From NCBI RefSeq assembly GCF_017833295.1, contig NZ_JAFIBW010000001.1, forward strand, positions 2,370,001 through 2,434,000: 64,000 bases of DNA, written 5' to 3'. Both the position numbers and the translations under genes were made by a program. Below, piece after piece: positions 37,279 through 46,972 of this stretch. Position 1 is the stretch's first letter. Each line of letters starts with the position of its first letter. This DNA comes from Methylobacterium sp. PvR107. Its GTDB lineage: Bacteria > Pseudomonadota > Alphaproteobacteria > Rhizobiales > Beijerinckiaceae. A model generated the notes under the pieces. It saw only the letters and a list, made by a program, of their open reading frames with translations. It did not search any database and had not been told where the DNA came from.

Positions 37279-37713
37279 ATGCCGACGGACCTGCCCAAAG
37301 AACGCGCCGTACGGAAGCCGGGCACCCTGGAACTCGATCCCGCCGGCGAGGGCATTGCCATCGACGAGACCAGCCGGCTGATCGCGTCCAACAAGGTCGA
37401 GGGCACGGCCGTCTATGACCGCACCGGCCGCCATCTCGGCGCCGTCCACAACTTCATGGTGGATAAGATCACCGGGCAGGTCGCCTACGCGGTCCTGGCC
37501 TTCGGCGGCTTCCTGGGGCTGGGGGAGGATCATCATCCCCTCCCCTGGAAGGCGCTGACCTACAGCACCGAACTCGGCGGCTATGTGGTCGATATCGATC
37601 CGGGCGTCCTCGCCGGGTCGCCGAGCCACGGGCCCGGTGAAGACGGCTTCGCGGATCCCGCCTATGGCGGCCGGATCGAGGATTATTACGGACAGCGCGC
37701 GTCGACGGCCTGA
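37279..37713 (+). CDS. Cytosolic PRC-barrel domain protein
   Basis: 144 aa from ATG 37279 with GGGAG 5 nt upstream. The PRC-barrel occupies about residues 30-105: LIASNKVEGTAVYDRTGRHL, VDKITGQVAYAVLAFGGFLG, HPLPWKALTY. No signal peptide. PRC barrels occur in RimM and the photosynthetic reaction-centre H subunit; stand-alone forms are common in Hyphomicrobiales and often stress-linked, with unknown partners. A second, exported PRC protein is encoded 740 nt downstream. Confidence 0.9.
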   Translation: MPTDLPKERAVRKPGTLELDPAGEGIAIDETSRLIASNKVEGTAVYDRTGRHLGAVHNFMVDKITGQVAYAVLAFGGFLGLGEDHHPLPWKALTYSTELGGYVVDIDPGVLAGSPSHGPGEDGFADPAYGGRIEDYYGQRASTA

Positions 37714-37747
37714 GGGCTCGGGCAGCCCGCGCCGCCGCAAAGCGGGC

Positions 37748-38155
37748 TCAGAACTTCCCGCCGAGGCCGACGCTGCCGCCGGGCGAGAGCATTGGACCCA
37801 TCGAGCCGCTGCCGCCGCTGCCGCCGACCGCGGCGTTGCCGCCGTCGAGATCCTCGCGCCGGATCCGGCGCTCGCCGCTATCGGCGGTGCGGGTCGAGGC
37901 TCCGGCAGTCTTCGGGATCGCGAGCTGCTTGGTCGGCGCGGTCTGCAACGGCTGGCCGTCGCCATCGACGGCGGCGTTCCGAGGCTCGCGGTTGGGAAGC
38001 GAGCCCCGCAGGGACGGCGGAAGCCCGACCTCCGTGGCCGGCATCACGCCGCCGCCACCACCGAGCGCCTGGCAGCCTGCCATGAGGCCGGCCAGGGCGG
38101 CGCCGAGCGCGAGGCCGCGCGCAGCGGCGCGTCGCGACGAGGGGAGGGTCGACAT
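37748..38155 (-). CDS. Small putative lipoprotein
   Basis: 135 aa from ATG 38155. An Arg-rich N-terminus (SSRRAAARG) and hydrophobic stretch end in the lipobox LMAGC (Cys about residue 28), followed by low-complexity Gly/Ala/Pro sequence and a Gly-rich end (GGSGGSGSMGPMLSPGGS). No domain recognised. It lies between the two PRC-barrel genes on the opposite strand; the 297 nt divergent gap to the second PRC gene shows no clear promoter. Confidence 0.7.
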   Translation of the reverse strand: MSTLPSSRRAAARGLALGAALAGLMAGCQALGGGGGVMPATEVGLPPSLRGSLPNREPRNAAVDGDGQPLQTAPTKQLAIPKTAGASTRTADSGERRIRREDLDGGNAAVGGSGGSGSMGPMLSPGGSVGLGGKF

Positions 38156-38452
38156 CGTGTGGTCCTCGCGGGGGGCCGCGGTGCTGTCCGCGGCTCGCAT
38201 GAGCTTATTCGCGGGTTTCTACGCTGGGGATGCGGCGAAAACCAGACAGTCACGCCTCCGACCCAAATCCGAGCGCCGCACCGGTCCAATCCTTGCGGCT
38301 GGTTCGGCGTGATCCATAACTTCGCCCAGGTCCTGCCGCACGGGAGCCCATCGCGGGCGGCGTTCGGCCGGCGGCGGACCTCGAACCGGCCGTTATGGTC
38401 GCGGTTGCGCCGGTGTGCCGGCTGGACCCGGCCCTTCCTCAGAGGACGAAGC

Positions 38453-39181
38453 GTGTTCAGAACCAACCGGATGATCGCGGTCGTGACGCTGGCCCTCTGG
38501 GCATCGGGGGCCGCGGCGCAGGTCCAGCCCGGCGGCAGCGAAGGCGCATCCGGCCAAGCCCCGCCCTCGTCCCCCGCGACGATTCCGGCTCCGAGCCCGC
38601 CCCCCGCGGCACCGGCCATCCCGACCCCGCCGGGGCCGCCGCCTCCGCCGCCGCCTGCGCCGCAGGCCCAGCAGCAGGGCACGCCGGCCACGGTCCTCGA
38701 CACCCAGGATTACGAGAGCCTGCTCGGCCGCAGCGTGCGCAGCGCCGGCGGCGACGAGCTGGGCCGGGTCATCGACGTCATCATCGACAAGGACGGGCAT
38801 CCGCGCGCCGCGATCATCGATTTTGGCGGCTTCCTCGGCGTCGGCACCCGCAAGATCGCGGTGGACTGGCGCGCCCTGCGCTTTGCCCCGGACGGCGCCA
38901 AGGAGCGCAAGCTGTCCGTCGCGCTGACCCGCAACCAGGTCCGCGTGTCGCCGGAATACAAGGCCGGCGAGCCGATCGTGGTGCTCGGCCCCGCCAGCCC
39001 GGCGGCACCCGCGAGCGAGGGCGAGCAGGCGGCCACCGCAACCGCGGCTGCGCCCGCCGCGCAGCCGGCACCGGCCGCCGTCGCACCGGGGACATCGGCC
39101 GTTCCGGCGGCCGCGCCTCCGTCCGCACCCTCGGGCGCCACCACGGCCGCCAGCCCGACGGAGAAAGCGCCGGATAAGTGA
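38453..39181 (+). CDS. Exported PRC-barrel domain protein
   Basis: About 242 aa from GTG 38453 (GAGGA 7 nt upstream; ATG 38471 is an alternative). Signal peptide (MIAVVTLALWASGAAAQ), a Pro-rich linker with a run of seven Pro, a PRC-barrel (YESLLGRSVRSAGGDELGRV, AAIIDFGGFLGVGTRKIAVDW), and an Ala/Pro/Ser tail with sequence like a flexible wall-spanning stalk. The FGGFLG motif is shared with the cytosolic paralogue at 37279. Confidence 0.88.
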   Translation: MFRTNRMIAVVTLALWASGAAAQVQPGGSEGASGQAPPSSPATIPAPSPPPAAPAIPTPPGPPPPPPPAPQAQQQGTPATVLDTQDYESLLGRSVRSAGGDELGRVIDVIIDKDGHPRAAIIDFGGFLGVGTRKIAVDWRALRFAPDGAKERKLSVALTRNQVRVSPEYKAGEPIVVLGPASPAAPASEGEQAATATAAAPAAQPAPAAVAPGTSAVPAAAPPSAPSGATTAASPTEKAPDK

Positions 39182-39303
39182 CGGTGGCCCGATTGAAGGT
39201 TCGAACCGCCGCTTCCCCCCGCGAGCGCGAGGTGTCCCGGCAAGATATCCGCTCCCGTCCCGTTCGCCTGAAGGATCAGGCGGCCGACCTCGCGCGCGAG
39301 CCG

Positions 39304-40548
39304 ATGCCGATGACCGAGGTGCATCCTGCCGGGCGCGCGATCGCGCCCGCGAGCCGATACGGTCTCGACGGCTTCGCCTTCTTCGTCGCCAATCTGCAGA
39401 CCGGCTTCGGGCCGTTCCTGGCGGTCTACTTCTCGCAGGCCAAGTGGACGCAGTCCGACATCGGCTTCGCGCTGACCGTCGGCAGCCTCGTCGCCCTGCT
39501 CGGGCAGGTGCCGGGTGGCGCCTTCGTCGACGTGGTGCGGTCGAAGCGCTTCGCCGCCGCCGTCGCGGTGATCGGCATCGCGGGCAGCGCCTTCGCGCTC
39601 GCGGTCTGGCCGAGCTTCCTGGTGGTGCTGCTGGCGATGGCGGTTCATTCGGGGGCGAGTTGCGTCCTCACGCCGGCCATCGCGGCGATCAGCATCGGCC
39701 TGGTCGGGCGTGCGCATGCGGGTGAGCGCCTCGGCCGGAACGCGAGCTTCGCGGCTTTGGGTAACGCCCTCGGCGCGGCCGGCATGGGCGCGATCGGCTA
39801 TTACCTGTCGAACGGCGCCGTGTTTTACCTGACGGCCGTCCTCGGACTCCCGGCGATCATCGCCCTGTCGCGCATACGCGCCCAGGATATCGATCCCGGC
39901 GTATTCAAGGAGCCGGCCGCACCGCAGCAGGCGCCGCGCCCGTCCGGGCAGGACGGCATCCGGTCCCTGCTGACCAACCGCGGGCTCCTGTGCTTCTCGG
40001 CCTGCATGGTGCTGTTCTTCCTCGCCAACGCCGCGATGCTGCCGCTCGTGGGCAGCGTCCTGACCCTGCGGGCGAGCGAGACCGCGACCGCGCTGATCGC
40101 CGCCTGCATCATGATCCCGCAGGCGGTCCTGGCGGTCAGCGCCCCCGCGGTCGGCCGGGCGGCCGAGCGATTCGGCCGCTACCCGGTCCTGCTCCTCGGC
40201 TTCGGCGCGCTGCCCGTCCGCGGCCTGCTGCTCGCCTACACGACCAATCCGTACGGCCTCGTCGCCATCCAGGTGCTGGACGGCGTCTCGGCCTCGGTCC
40301 TCGGCGTGATGGTGCCGCTCATCGTGTCGGATCTCACCCGCGGCACCGGGCGTTTCAACCTCGCCCTTGGCGCTGTCGGAACCGCCATGGGCATCGGTGC
40401 CGCCCTCTCGACCTCGCTCGCCGGGATCATGGCCGACCATCTCGGCAGCCACAGCGCCTTCCTGGGGCTGGCCTGCATGGGATTTGCGGCCTTCATGCTG
40501 GTGGCGCTGATCATGCCCGAGACGCGCCAGACGGATTCCGCCGCCTGA
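39304..40548 (+). CDS. MFS transporter (12-helix)
   Basis: About 414 aa from ATG 39304; the frame is open back to a GTG at 39178 that overlaps the previous stop, which would add 42 charged residues. Twelve helices; motif A is the variant GQVPGGAFVDVVRSKR. Features YGLDGFAFFVANLQTGFGPF and MVPLIVSDLTRGTGRFNLAL are typical of a subgroup common in Burkholderia and Hyphomicrobiales with no known substrate. Confidence 0.87.
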   Translation: MPMTEVHPAGRAIAPASRYGLDGFAFFVANLQTGFGPFLAVYFSQAKWTQSDIGFALTVGSLVALLGQVPGGAFVDVVRSKRFAAAVAVIGIAGSAFALAVWPSFLVVLLAMAVHSGASCVLTPAIAAISIGLVGRAHAGERLGRNASFAALGNALGAAGMGAIGYYLSNGAVFYLTAVLGLPAIIALSRIRAQDIDPGVFKEPAAPQQAPRPSGQDGIRSLLTNRGLLCFSACMVLFFLANAAMLPLVGSVLTLRASETATALIAACIMIPQAVLAVSAPAVGRAAERFGRYPVLLLGFGALPVRGLLLAYTTNPYGLVAIQVLDGVSASVLGVMVPLIVSDLTRGTGRFNLALGAVGTAMGIGAALSTSLAGIMADHLGSHSAFLGLACMGFAAFMLVALIMPETRQTDSAA

Positions 40549-40740
40549 GCGGCCGCGGCATCGGTTTCGCTTGTGTATGTCTGAACTGCTCAAGCGGCGT
40601 TCAGGTTGGAGCGATAAAAGCGCGCGTTACGATACGGGACGGTGCAACAATGGCAACGCTCTCGCGTTGCCGCTGCGGGTCAGTTTGCGCCCGCGCTGCA
40701 CTCCGCCTTAACCCGCAAGCCCACGCCGCGCGAATACGGA

Positions 40741-42522
40741 ATGGTCACCGCGATGGAAGAGCTGCACCGATACGCCGACAGGCCCTTCGCCTTCGTCGGG
40801 CGGTATCTCCGGCGCCGCTGGCTGCCGCACCTGGTCATCCTGATCTCGGTGCTCGGCGCCGTCGGCTTCTCAGTCTCGACCGACTATGCCCTGAAGGGTG
40901 TCGTCGACGCGCTGACGAAGGGGCCCGGCCCAGGCAACACCGTGATCTGGGGGGCGCTCGCGGTTCTGATCGCCTTCATCGCCGCCGACAACATGCTCTG
41001 GCGCGTGGCGGCGCTGACCGGCGCCTTCACCTTCGTGGGCATCACCGGCGACATCCGGCGCGACCTGTTCCGGCACCTGACCGGCCATTCGCCTACCTTC
41101 TTCTCCGACCGCCAGCCGGGAACCCTGGCGTCGCGGATCACGGCGACCTCGAACGCGATCTTCACGGTCGAGAACATGTTCGTGTTCAACGTGATGCCGC
41201 CGACGGTCGCGGCCTTCGGGTCGATCGCCTACATCGCCACGGTCAACCTCACCATGGCGGGCATCCTGGCGGGCGTTTTCGCCGCCGTCGTTGTGCTGAT
41301 GTTCAAGATGGCCGCGGCCGGCAAGCCGCTGCACCACGACTTCGCCGCCAAGGCGGCCTCCGTCGATGGCGAGATGGTCGACCTCGTCGGCAACATGTCG
41401 CTGGTGCGCGCCTTCTCGGCGTTCAAGCGCGAGGGCCAGCGCTTCGAGGGCACGATCGCGACCGAGATGCGCGCACGCCGCTCGTCGCTGCTCTATCTCG
41501 AGAAGCTGCGCATCGTGCACGCGGTGCTCACCGTGCTCGCCGTGTTCGGCCTGCTCTACTGGGCGATCCAGATGTGGGAGGCCGGCCAGGCGACCAACGG
41601 TCAGGTCGTGCTGGTCTGCACCCTCGGCATCCGCATTCTCGCCGCCACCCGGGACCTCGCGGTCGCGCTGGTCGACGCGACGCAGCACACCGCCCGCCTG
41701 TCCGAGGCGCTGCACACCCTGCTCCAGCCCCACGACCTCGTGGACCATCCGGAGGCGAAGCCCCTGACCGGCCAGGGCGCGCAGATCGCCTTCGAGCACG
41801 TCGCCTTCAGCTACCCGGACGGGCGCCCGGTCTTCACGGATTTCGATCTCGTGATCGAGCCAGGCCAGCGCGTCGGCCTCGTCGGCAAGTCGGGCGGGGG
41901 CAAGTCGACCCTGTTCTCGTTGATCCAGCGCTTCTACGACGTGCAGAGCGGGTCGATCCGCATCAACGGCCAGGACATCGACCGGGTGACGCAGGAATCG
42001 CTGCGCGAGGCGATCACGGTTGTCCCGCAGGACGTGTCGATGTTCCACCGCTCCCTCCGCGAGAACATCCGCTACGGCCGGCCCGATGCCACCGACGAGG
42101 AGGTCTGGCAGGCGGCCGAGGCCGCCCATTGCACCGACTTCATCCAGGCCCTGCCGGAAGGGTTCGACACGATGGTCGGCGACCGCGGCGTCAAGCTTTC
42201 GGGCGGCCAGCGGCAGCGCATCGCCATCGCCCGAGCCATCCTCAAGAATTCGCCGATCCTGCTCCTGGACGAGGCGACCTCGGCGCTGGACGCAGAGTCG
42301 GAACAGGCGATCCGGCACGCTTTGGCCAATCTCATGAAGGGCCGGACCGTCATCGCCATCGCCCACCGGCTGTCGACGCTGCAGGATTTCGACCGGATCG
42401 TCGTGCTGGAGGGCGGCCGCATCGCCCAGGATGGTTCGCCCGACAAGCTGACCCATCTCGACGGGTTCTTCCGGGAGCTGATGAAGAAGGAATCCATGGG
42501 CACGGCCCTCGCCGCCGCCTGA
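40741..42522 (+). CDS. ABC exporter half-transporter (permease fused to ATPase)
   Basis: About 593 aa from ATG 40741; ATG 40753 is also possible. Six-helix exporter domain (about 25-320) and an ATPase with Walker A GLVGKSGGGKST, Q-loop VPQDVSMF, signature LSGGQRQRIAIARAIL, Walker B ILLLDEATSALD and H-loop AIAHRLSTL. This is the MsbA/multidrug type and should work as a homodimer, since no second half-transporter is adjacent. Substrate may be lipid, peptide or drug. Confidence 0.93.
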   Translation: MVTAMEELHRYADRPFAFVGRYLRRRWLPHLVILISVLGAVGFSVSTDYALKGVVDALTKGPGPGNTVIWGALAVLIAFIAADNMLWRVAALTGAFTFVGITGDIRRDLFRHLTGHSPTFFSDRQPGTLASRITATSNAIFTVENMFVFNVMPPTVAAFGSIAYIATVNLTMAGILAGVFAAVVVLMFKMAAAGKPLHHDFAAKAASVDGEMVDLVGNMSLVRAFSAFKREGQRFEGTIATEMRARRSSLLYLEKLRIVHAVLTVLAVFGLLYWAIQMWEAGQATNGQVVLVCTLGIRILAATRDLAVALVDATQHTARLSEALHTLLQPHDLVDHPEAKPLTGQGAQIAFEHVAFSYPDGRPVFTDFDLVIEPGQRVGLVGKSGGGKSTLFSLIQRFYDVQSGSIRINGQDIDRVTQESLREAITVVPQDVSMFHRSLRENIRYGRPDATDEEVWQAAEAAHCTDFIQALPEGFDTMVGDRGVKLSGGQRQRIAIARAILKNSPILLLDEATSALDAESEQAIRHALANLMKGRTVIAIAHRLSTLQDFDRIVVLEGGRIAQDGSPDKLTHLDGFFRELMKKESMGTALAAA

Positions 42523-42552
42523 CGCGGTTGCCCTCGAGATCTCTCCCGTCAT

Positions 42553-42629
42553 CGCGCGCGCAGCGGAGCGACCCAGCGCGGCGCGCCCCTGCCAAGGGTT
42601 GCGCCATTGGTTTGCTTCGCTCCGCTCGC
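42553..42629. repeat. Repeat family B, copy 2
   Basis: Left arm CGCAGCGGAGCGA and right arm TCGCTCCGCTCGC form an imperfect inverted repeat, with TTGCTTCGCTCCGCTCGC at the right boundary matching copy 1. It lies 30 nt after the ABC gene and before glsA. Confidence 0.75.
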
Positions 42630-42778
42630 ACGGACAGAGACCCGAAGCCGGCCGCCTTCGAGACCGCCAGCTCCGGTTCTCCTGATCCGTCCATGCTGCT
42701 AGATCACGCGGCGGCCGGACCGGACCTTGCATCGCCCGAGACGTCGCCAACCGGCCCGGTTCCGACGCATCGCGACGC

Positions 42779-43720
42779 GTGAGCTTGACCGTGCCCGACC
42801 TTGACCTCGTCATCCGGGACATCTCCGAGGAGATGGCTCTGCGCCCTGACCGGGGCGCCGTCGCCGACTACATCCCCGAACTCGCCGGCATCGACCCGAA
42901 CCAGTTCGGCATGGCGGTGATCGACGCCGAGGGTCGCGTCTTCGCGGGCGGCGACAGCGAGACACCGTTCTCGATCCAGAGCGTCTCGAAGGTCTTCACC
43001 CTCACACTGGCGCTCGGCATGGTCGGCGACCGGCTGTGGAAGCGCGTCGGCCGCGAACCCTCGGGCAACCCGTTCAACTCCATCGTCCAGCTGGAGCGCG
43101 AGCGCGGGGTGCCGCGCAACCCGTTCATCAACGCGGGCGCGATCGCGGTCACCGACGTGATCCTGTCCGGTCACGCACCGCGCGAGGCGCTCGGTGAGAT
43201 CCTGCGTTTCCTGCAGTTCCTCGCCCAGGATTCGAGCATCGCCATCGACGAGACCGTGGCGGCCTCGGAGAAGCGCACCGGCTTCCGCAACACCGCGCTC
43301 GCCAACTACATGAAGTCCTTCGGCGTCATCGACAATCCGGTGGACTTCACGCTCGGCGTCTACTTCCATCACTGCGCCATCGCGATGAACTGTCGCCAGC
43401 TCGCCATGGCCGGCCGCTTCCTGGCGCATAACGGCGTCAACCCGTCGACCGGCCACTCGGTGGTCTCGGCGGAGCGGGCGCGCCGCATCAACGCGATCAT
43501 GCTGACCTGCGGCCATTACGACGGGTCGGGCGAGTTCGCTTATCGCGTGGGCCTGCCGGGCAAGAGCGGCGTCGGCGGCAGCATCCTGGCGATCGCGCCC
43601 GGCCGGGCCTCCATCGCGGTCTGGTCGCCCGGCCTCGACGCCGCCGGCAATTCCCATCTCGGCCGCATCGCGCTGGAGCGGCTGACGCAGCGGATGGGCT
43701 GGTCGGTCTTCGGGGCATGA
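42779..43720 (+). CDS. glsA: Glutaminase (GlsA family)
   Basis: 313 aa serine-dependent glutaminase converting glutamine to glutamate and ammonia. The catalytic SxxK motif is in [12 protein letters not shown], with [22 protein letters not shown], and [13 protein letters not shown] near the end. GTG 42779 is the annotated start; GTG 42791 ([10 protein letters not shown]) would also preserve the fold. Stands alone between an ABC exporter and an MFS gene. Confidence 0.95.
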   Translation: MSLTVPDLDLVIRDISEEMALRPDRGAVADYIPELAGIDPNQFGMAVIDAEGRVFAGGDSETPFSIQSVSKVFTLTLALGMVGDRLWKRVGREPSGNPFNSIVQLERERGVPRNPFINAGAIAVTDVILSGHAPREALGEILRFLQFLAQDSSIAIDETVAASEKRTGFRNTALANYMKSFGVIDNPVDFTLGVYFHHCAIAMNCRQLAMAGRFLAHNGVNPSTGHSVVSAERARRINAIMLTCGHYDGSGEFAYRVGLPGKSGVGGSILAIAPGRASIAVWSPGLDAAGNSHLGRIALERLTQRMGWSVFGA

Positions 43721-43798
43721 ACGGATGCCTTGCGCGGCGGCCGCTTCCGGCGCACTGCGCCGCCCGGGCGCCGCAGCGCCGGAACAGGATTCAGAATC

Positions 43799-45208
43799 AT
43801 GGCCACGCGTATGGCGGTCCGGGCTGCCGCTGAGGTTCCGGATGCCAGCGCCATCCTGGCGCGTCTCGACCGCCTGCCGGCGACCCGCACGATCTGGCGG
43901 CTCGTGGCCCTGCTCGGCCTCGGCTTCTTCTTCGAGCTCTACGACCTGCTGTTCACCGGCTACGTCGCCCCCGGTCTCGTCAAGGCCGGGATCCTGACCC
44001 CGACGACCCCCGGCCTGTTCGGCGCCAGCGGCATCGCGAGCTTCGTGGCCGCCCTGTTCACCGGCCTGTTCATCGGCACCCTCCTGTGCGGCTGGCTTGC
44101 CGACCGCTTCGGACGCCGGGCGATCTTCACGTGGTCGCTCCTCGCCTACACGGCGGCCAACGGGGTGATGGCCTGCCAGACCGACGCCTTCGGCCTCAAC
44201 CTCTGGCGGCTCATCGCGGGGATCGGGCTCGGGCTGGAGATGGTGACGATCGGCAGCTACCTCTCGGAACTGGTGCCGAAGGCGATCCGCGGCCGCGCCT
44301 TCGCCCTGTGCCAGGGCATCGGCTTCACCGCCGTTCCGGTGGTGGCGTTCCTGTCCTACCTGCTGATCCCCTTGGCGCCGCTGGGGATCGACGGCTGGCG
44401 CTGGGTCGTGCTGATCGGCGCGTCGGCCGCCATCGTGGTCTGGTGGATGCGCGCGGGCCTGCCGGAGAGCCCGCGCTGGCTGGTCGAGCACGGGCGGCTC
44501 GCGGAGGCCGACGCGGTCCTGCGGCAGCTGGAGGCGCGCATCGCGGCCGAATACGGTCGACCGCTGCCGGCCCCCGCCGTGCCGGAGCCGGTGCGGCCGC
44601 ACGGCGCGTTCCGCGACCTGTGGGTCCAGCCCTATCGGCGCCGGGCGCTGATGATGGCCGGGTTCAACGTGTTCCAGACGGTGGGCTTCTACGGCTTCGC
44701 CAACTGGGTGCCGACCCTGCTGGTGGCGCAGGGCATCACGGTGACGTCAAGCCTCGCCTATACGGCGCTGATCGCGGTCGCCGCCCCGATCGGGCCGCTG
44801 ATCGGCCTCGCCATCGCCGACCGGTTCGAGCGCAAGCACGTTATCGTGGCCGCCGCCTTCGTCTACATCGCCTGCGGGCTGACCTTCGCGCAGACGCGCG
44901 ACGTCACCGCCATCGTCGTGCTGGGGATCGGGCTCACGCTCGCCTCGAATGTGATGTCCTACAGCTTCCACGCCTATCAGGCCGAGCTGTTCCCGACCGG
45001 CATCCGCGCGCGGGCGGTCGGCTTCGTCTATTCCTGGAGCCGCTTCTCGGCGATCTTCACCGGCTTCGTCGTCGCATTCGTGCTGCGCGAGACCGGCACG
45101 CCGGGGGTGTTCCTGTTCATCTCGGCGGCGATGCTGGCCGCAGGCCTGCTCGTCGGTCTGCTCGGGCCGCGCACGCGGGATGTGGCCTTGGAGAAGATTG
45201 CCGGCTGA
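43799..45208 (+). CDS. MFS transporter, sugar/organic-acid:proton symporter type
   Basis: 469 aa from ATG 43799. Twelve helices with motif A GWLADRFGRRAIFTW, GIGLGLEMVTIGSYLSELVP, the PESPRWLVEHGRLAEA loop of the SP-like families, and YQAELFPTGIRARAVGF in the second half. The early FFFELYDLLFTGYVAPGL is seen in aromatic-acid and metabolite symporters. Substrate not determined. Confidence 0.9.
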   Translation: MATRMAVRAAAEVPDASAILARLDRLPATRTIWRLVALLGLGFFFELYDLLFTGYVAPGLVKAGILTPTTPGLFGASGIASFVAALFTGLFIGTLLCGWLADRFGRRAIFTWSLLAYTAANGVMACQTDAFGLNLWRLIAGIGLGLEMVTIGSYLSELVPKAIRGRAFALCQGIGFTAVPVVAFLSYLLIPLAPLGIDGWRWVVLIGASAAIVVWWMRAGLPESPRWLVEHGRLAEADAVLRQLEARIAAEYGRPLPAPAVPEPVRPHGAFRDLWVQPYRRRALMMAGFNVFQTVGFYGFANWVPTLLVAQGITVTSSLAYTALIAVAAPIGPLIGLAIADRFERKHVIVAAAFVYIACGLTFAQTRDVTAIVVLGIGLTLASNVMSYSFHAYQAELFPTGIRARAVGFVYSWSRFSAIFTGFVVAFVLRETGTPGVFLFISAAMLAAGLLVGLLGPRTRDVALEKIAG

Positions 45209-45273
45209 GGCACTTCCTGGGCTCAGCGGCGAACCGGCTCTCGGCATCCGGGAGCTGTGCTACGCGCAGGGCG

Positions 45274-45849
45274 ATGGTCGCACAGTCGAAGCCGCGGATG
45301 AACGTCGACGAGTTCCTGGCCTGGGCCGAGGGCCTGCCGGGACGCTTCGGACTGGTCGACGGCGAAGTGTTCGCGATGTCTCCGGAACGGGCCGGGCACG
45401 CGCTGGTGAAGTAGGCGGCACAGACGACTCTGAACATGGCGATCGCGTGCGCCGGGCTCGGCTGTCATATGATGCCTCACGGCATGACAATCCGCGTCGA
45501 CGCCGCGACGGCGTTCGATCCGGACGCATGCGTCTGTTGCGGGCCGCTGATGGATCTCGACGCCATCGAACCACCCGACCCAGTCATCATCATCGAAGTA
45601 CAGTCGCCGAGCACGCGCTCGGTGGATTCGGGCCTCAAGCTGGCCCGGTATTTCGGTCTCAAGAGTCTAAAGCATTACCTGATCGTCGATTCGGTCAGGC
45701 GCGTCGTCATCCATCACCGGGGTGCCGAGGGTGGCCTGATCGTGACCCGCATCGCGACCCAGGCCACGCTTGACCTCACCCCGCCCGGACTGAGCCTGCC
45801 CGTGTTGGAACTACTCGCCGATTTCTCCCCGGCATCCGACGACGCTTGA
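45274..45849 (+). pseudogene. Uma2-family (DUF820) endonuclease with in-frame stop
   Basis: The frame starts at ATG 45274 (MNVDEFLAWAEGLPGRFGLV, then VDGEVFAMSPERAGHALVK). It is broken by TAG at 45412-45414, then continues in the same frame through CHMMPHGMTIRVDAATAFDP, VIIIEVQSPSTRSVDSGLK and YLIVDSVRRVVIHHRG to 45849. Without the stop it would be an ordinary 191 aa Uma2 protein. The PD-(D/E)XK core (Asp in FDPDACV, EVQSPS) lies entirely after the stop, so the encoded 46 aa peptide is inactive. An internal restart at 45436 could yield a 137 aa fragment. Uma2 genes are numerous and turn over quickly. Confidence 0.85.
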
Positions 45850-45901
45850 TCCGAAACGACGCGGATGCGACAGCCGCGCGAACGCGAATCAGGACGCCCG
45901 T

Positions 45902-46915
45902 ATGACCGCATCCCTTGATCTCCTCGTGCTCGGCAACGCCATCGTCGACGTGATCGCCCGCACGGACGACGCCTTCCTATCCACGCAGGGCGTCACCAAG
46001 GGCGCCATGCAGCTCATCGACGAGGAGCGGGCCGAGGCGCTGTTCCAGGCGATGGGGCCGGCCACGATCGTCTCGGGCGGCTCAGGTGCGAACACCGCGG
46101 TCGGCGCAGCACTTCTGGGGGCCAAGACCGGCTTCGTCGGCAAGGTCCGGGACGACGAGCTCGGCGGTCTCTTCAGCCACGACCTCAAGGCGACTGGCGT
46201 CGGCTTCACCGTCCCGGCGGCAAACGAGGGGCCGGCAACCGCCCGCTGTTTCGTCCTGGTCACGCCGGACGGCGAGCGCACGATGAACACCTACCTGGGC
46301 GCCTGCCAGGGTCTGACGCCCGACGATGTCGACAAGGCGCTCGTGAGCTCCGCCCGCGTCGTCTACCTCGAGGGCTATCTCTGGGATCCGCCGGCCGCCA
46401 AGGACGCGTTCCGCAAGGCCGCTCAGATAGCCCACCAATCCGGCAATGCCGTCGCGCTGACCCTGTCGGACGCGTTCTGCGTCGGCCGCTACCGTGACGA
46501 GTTCCTGGAGCTCGTGCGGGATGGCAGCGTCGACATCCTGTTCGCCAATATCGGAGAGCTGCAGAGCCTTTATCAGACCGACGATCCCGAGGCCGCCGTG
46601 GCGGCGCTTCGGGACGAGCGCAACGCCCGCGGCCGCCACCTCCTCGGCCTCGTCACGCGCTCCTCGGACGGTGCGCTGGTCGTGCAGGGCGGCGAGGTCC
46701 GTTCGGTCGAGGCGAGCGCGGTGCACGAGGTCGTCGACACGACCGGCGCGGGCGATCTGTTCGCGGCCGGCTTCCTGGCCGGCCACGCCCGCGGCCTCGA
46801 CAACGTCACCAGCGCCCGGCTCGGCACGCTCGCGGCCGCCGAGGTGATCCAGCATATCGGCGCCCGTCCGCAGGCGGATCTGATCGGCTTGGCGAAGGCG
46901 CGCGGGCTGCTCTGA
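45902..46915 (+). CDS. PfkB-family kinase, adenosine kinase-like
   Basis: 337 aa ribokinase-fold enzyme. GNAIVDVIARTDD at the N-terminus, VSGGSGANTAVGAALLGAKT (substrate site), and the catalytic/anion-hole motif DTTGAGDLFAAGFL near residue 280. The N-terminal LGNAIVDV and LSDAFCVGRYRDEF are typical of the alphaproteobacterial adenosine kinase group. It may phosphorylate adenosine or a related nucleoside. Confidence 0.9.
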   Translation: MTASLDLLVLGNAIVDVIARTDDAFLSTQGVTKGAMQLIDEERAEALFQAMGPATIVSGGSGANTAVGAALLGAKTGFVGKVRDDELGGLFSHDLKATGVGFTVPAANEGPATARCFVLVTPDGERTMNTYLGACQGLTPDDVDKALVSSARVVYLEGYLWDPPAAKDAFRKAAQIAHQSGNAVALTLSDAFCVGRYRDEFLELVRDGSVDILFANIGELQSLYQTDDPEAAVAALRDERNARGRHLLGLVTRSSDGALVVQGGEVRSVEASAVHEVVDTTGAGDLFAAGFLAGHARGLDNVTSARLGTLAAAEVIQHIGARPQADLIGLAKARGLL

Positions 46916-46942
46916 CGCGCTCGGCACCGCCCCGATCCCGGA

Positions 46943-46966
46943 TCGGGCGGCGTTCCCGCCGCCCGA
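46943..46966. terminator. Hairpin between convergent genes
   Basis: Perfect 10-bp stem with a TTCC loop (TCGGGCGGCG / CGCCGCCCGA) located 28 nt after the kinase stop and 6 nt from the chemoreceptor stop. There is no T-run on either side, so it may be a pausing or bidirectional termination structure rather than a textbook intrinsic terminator. Confidence 0.55.
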
Positions 46967-46972
46967 CCGGTC

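Noticed and set aside
39990..42782. 930-codon open frame on the plus strand
   Set aside because: Runs out of frame through the MFS and ABC genes, both of which have complete family motifs in their own frames.
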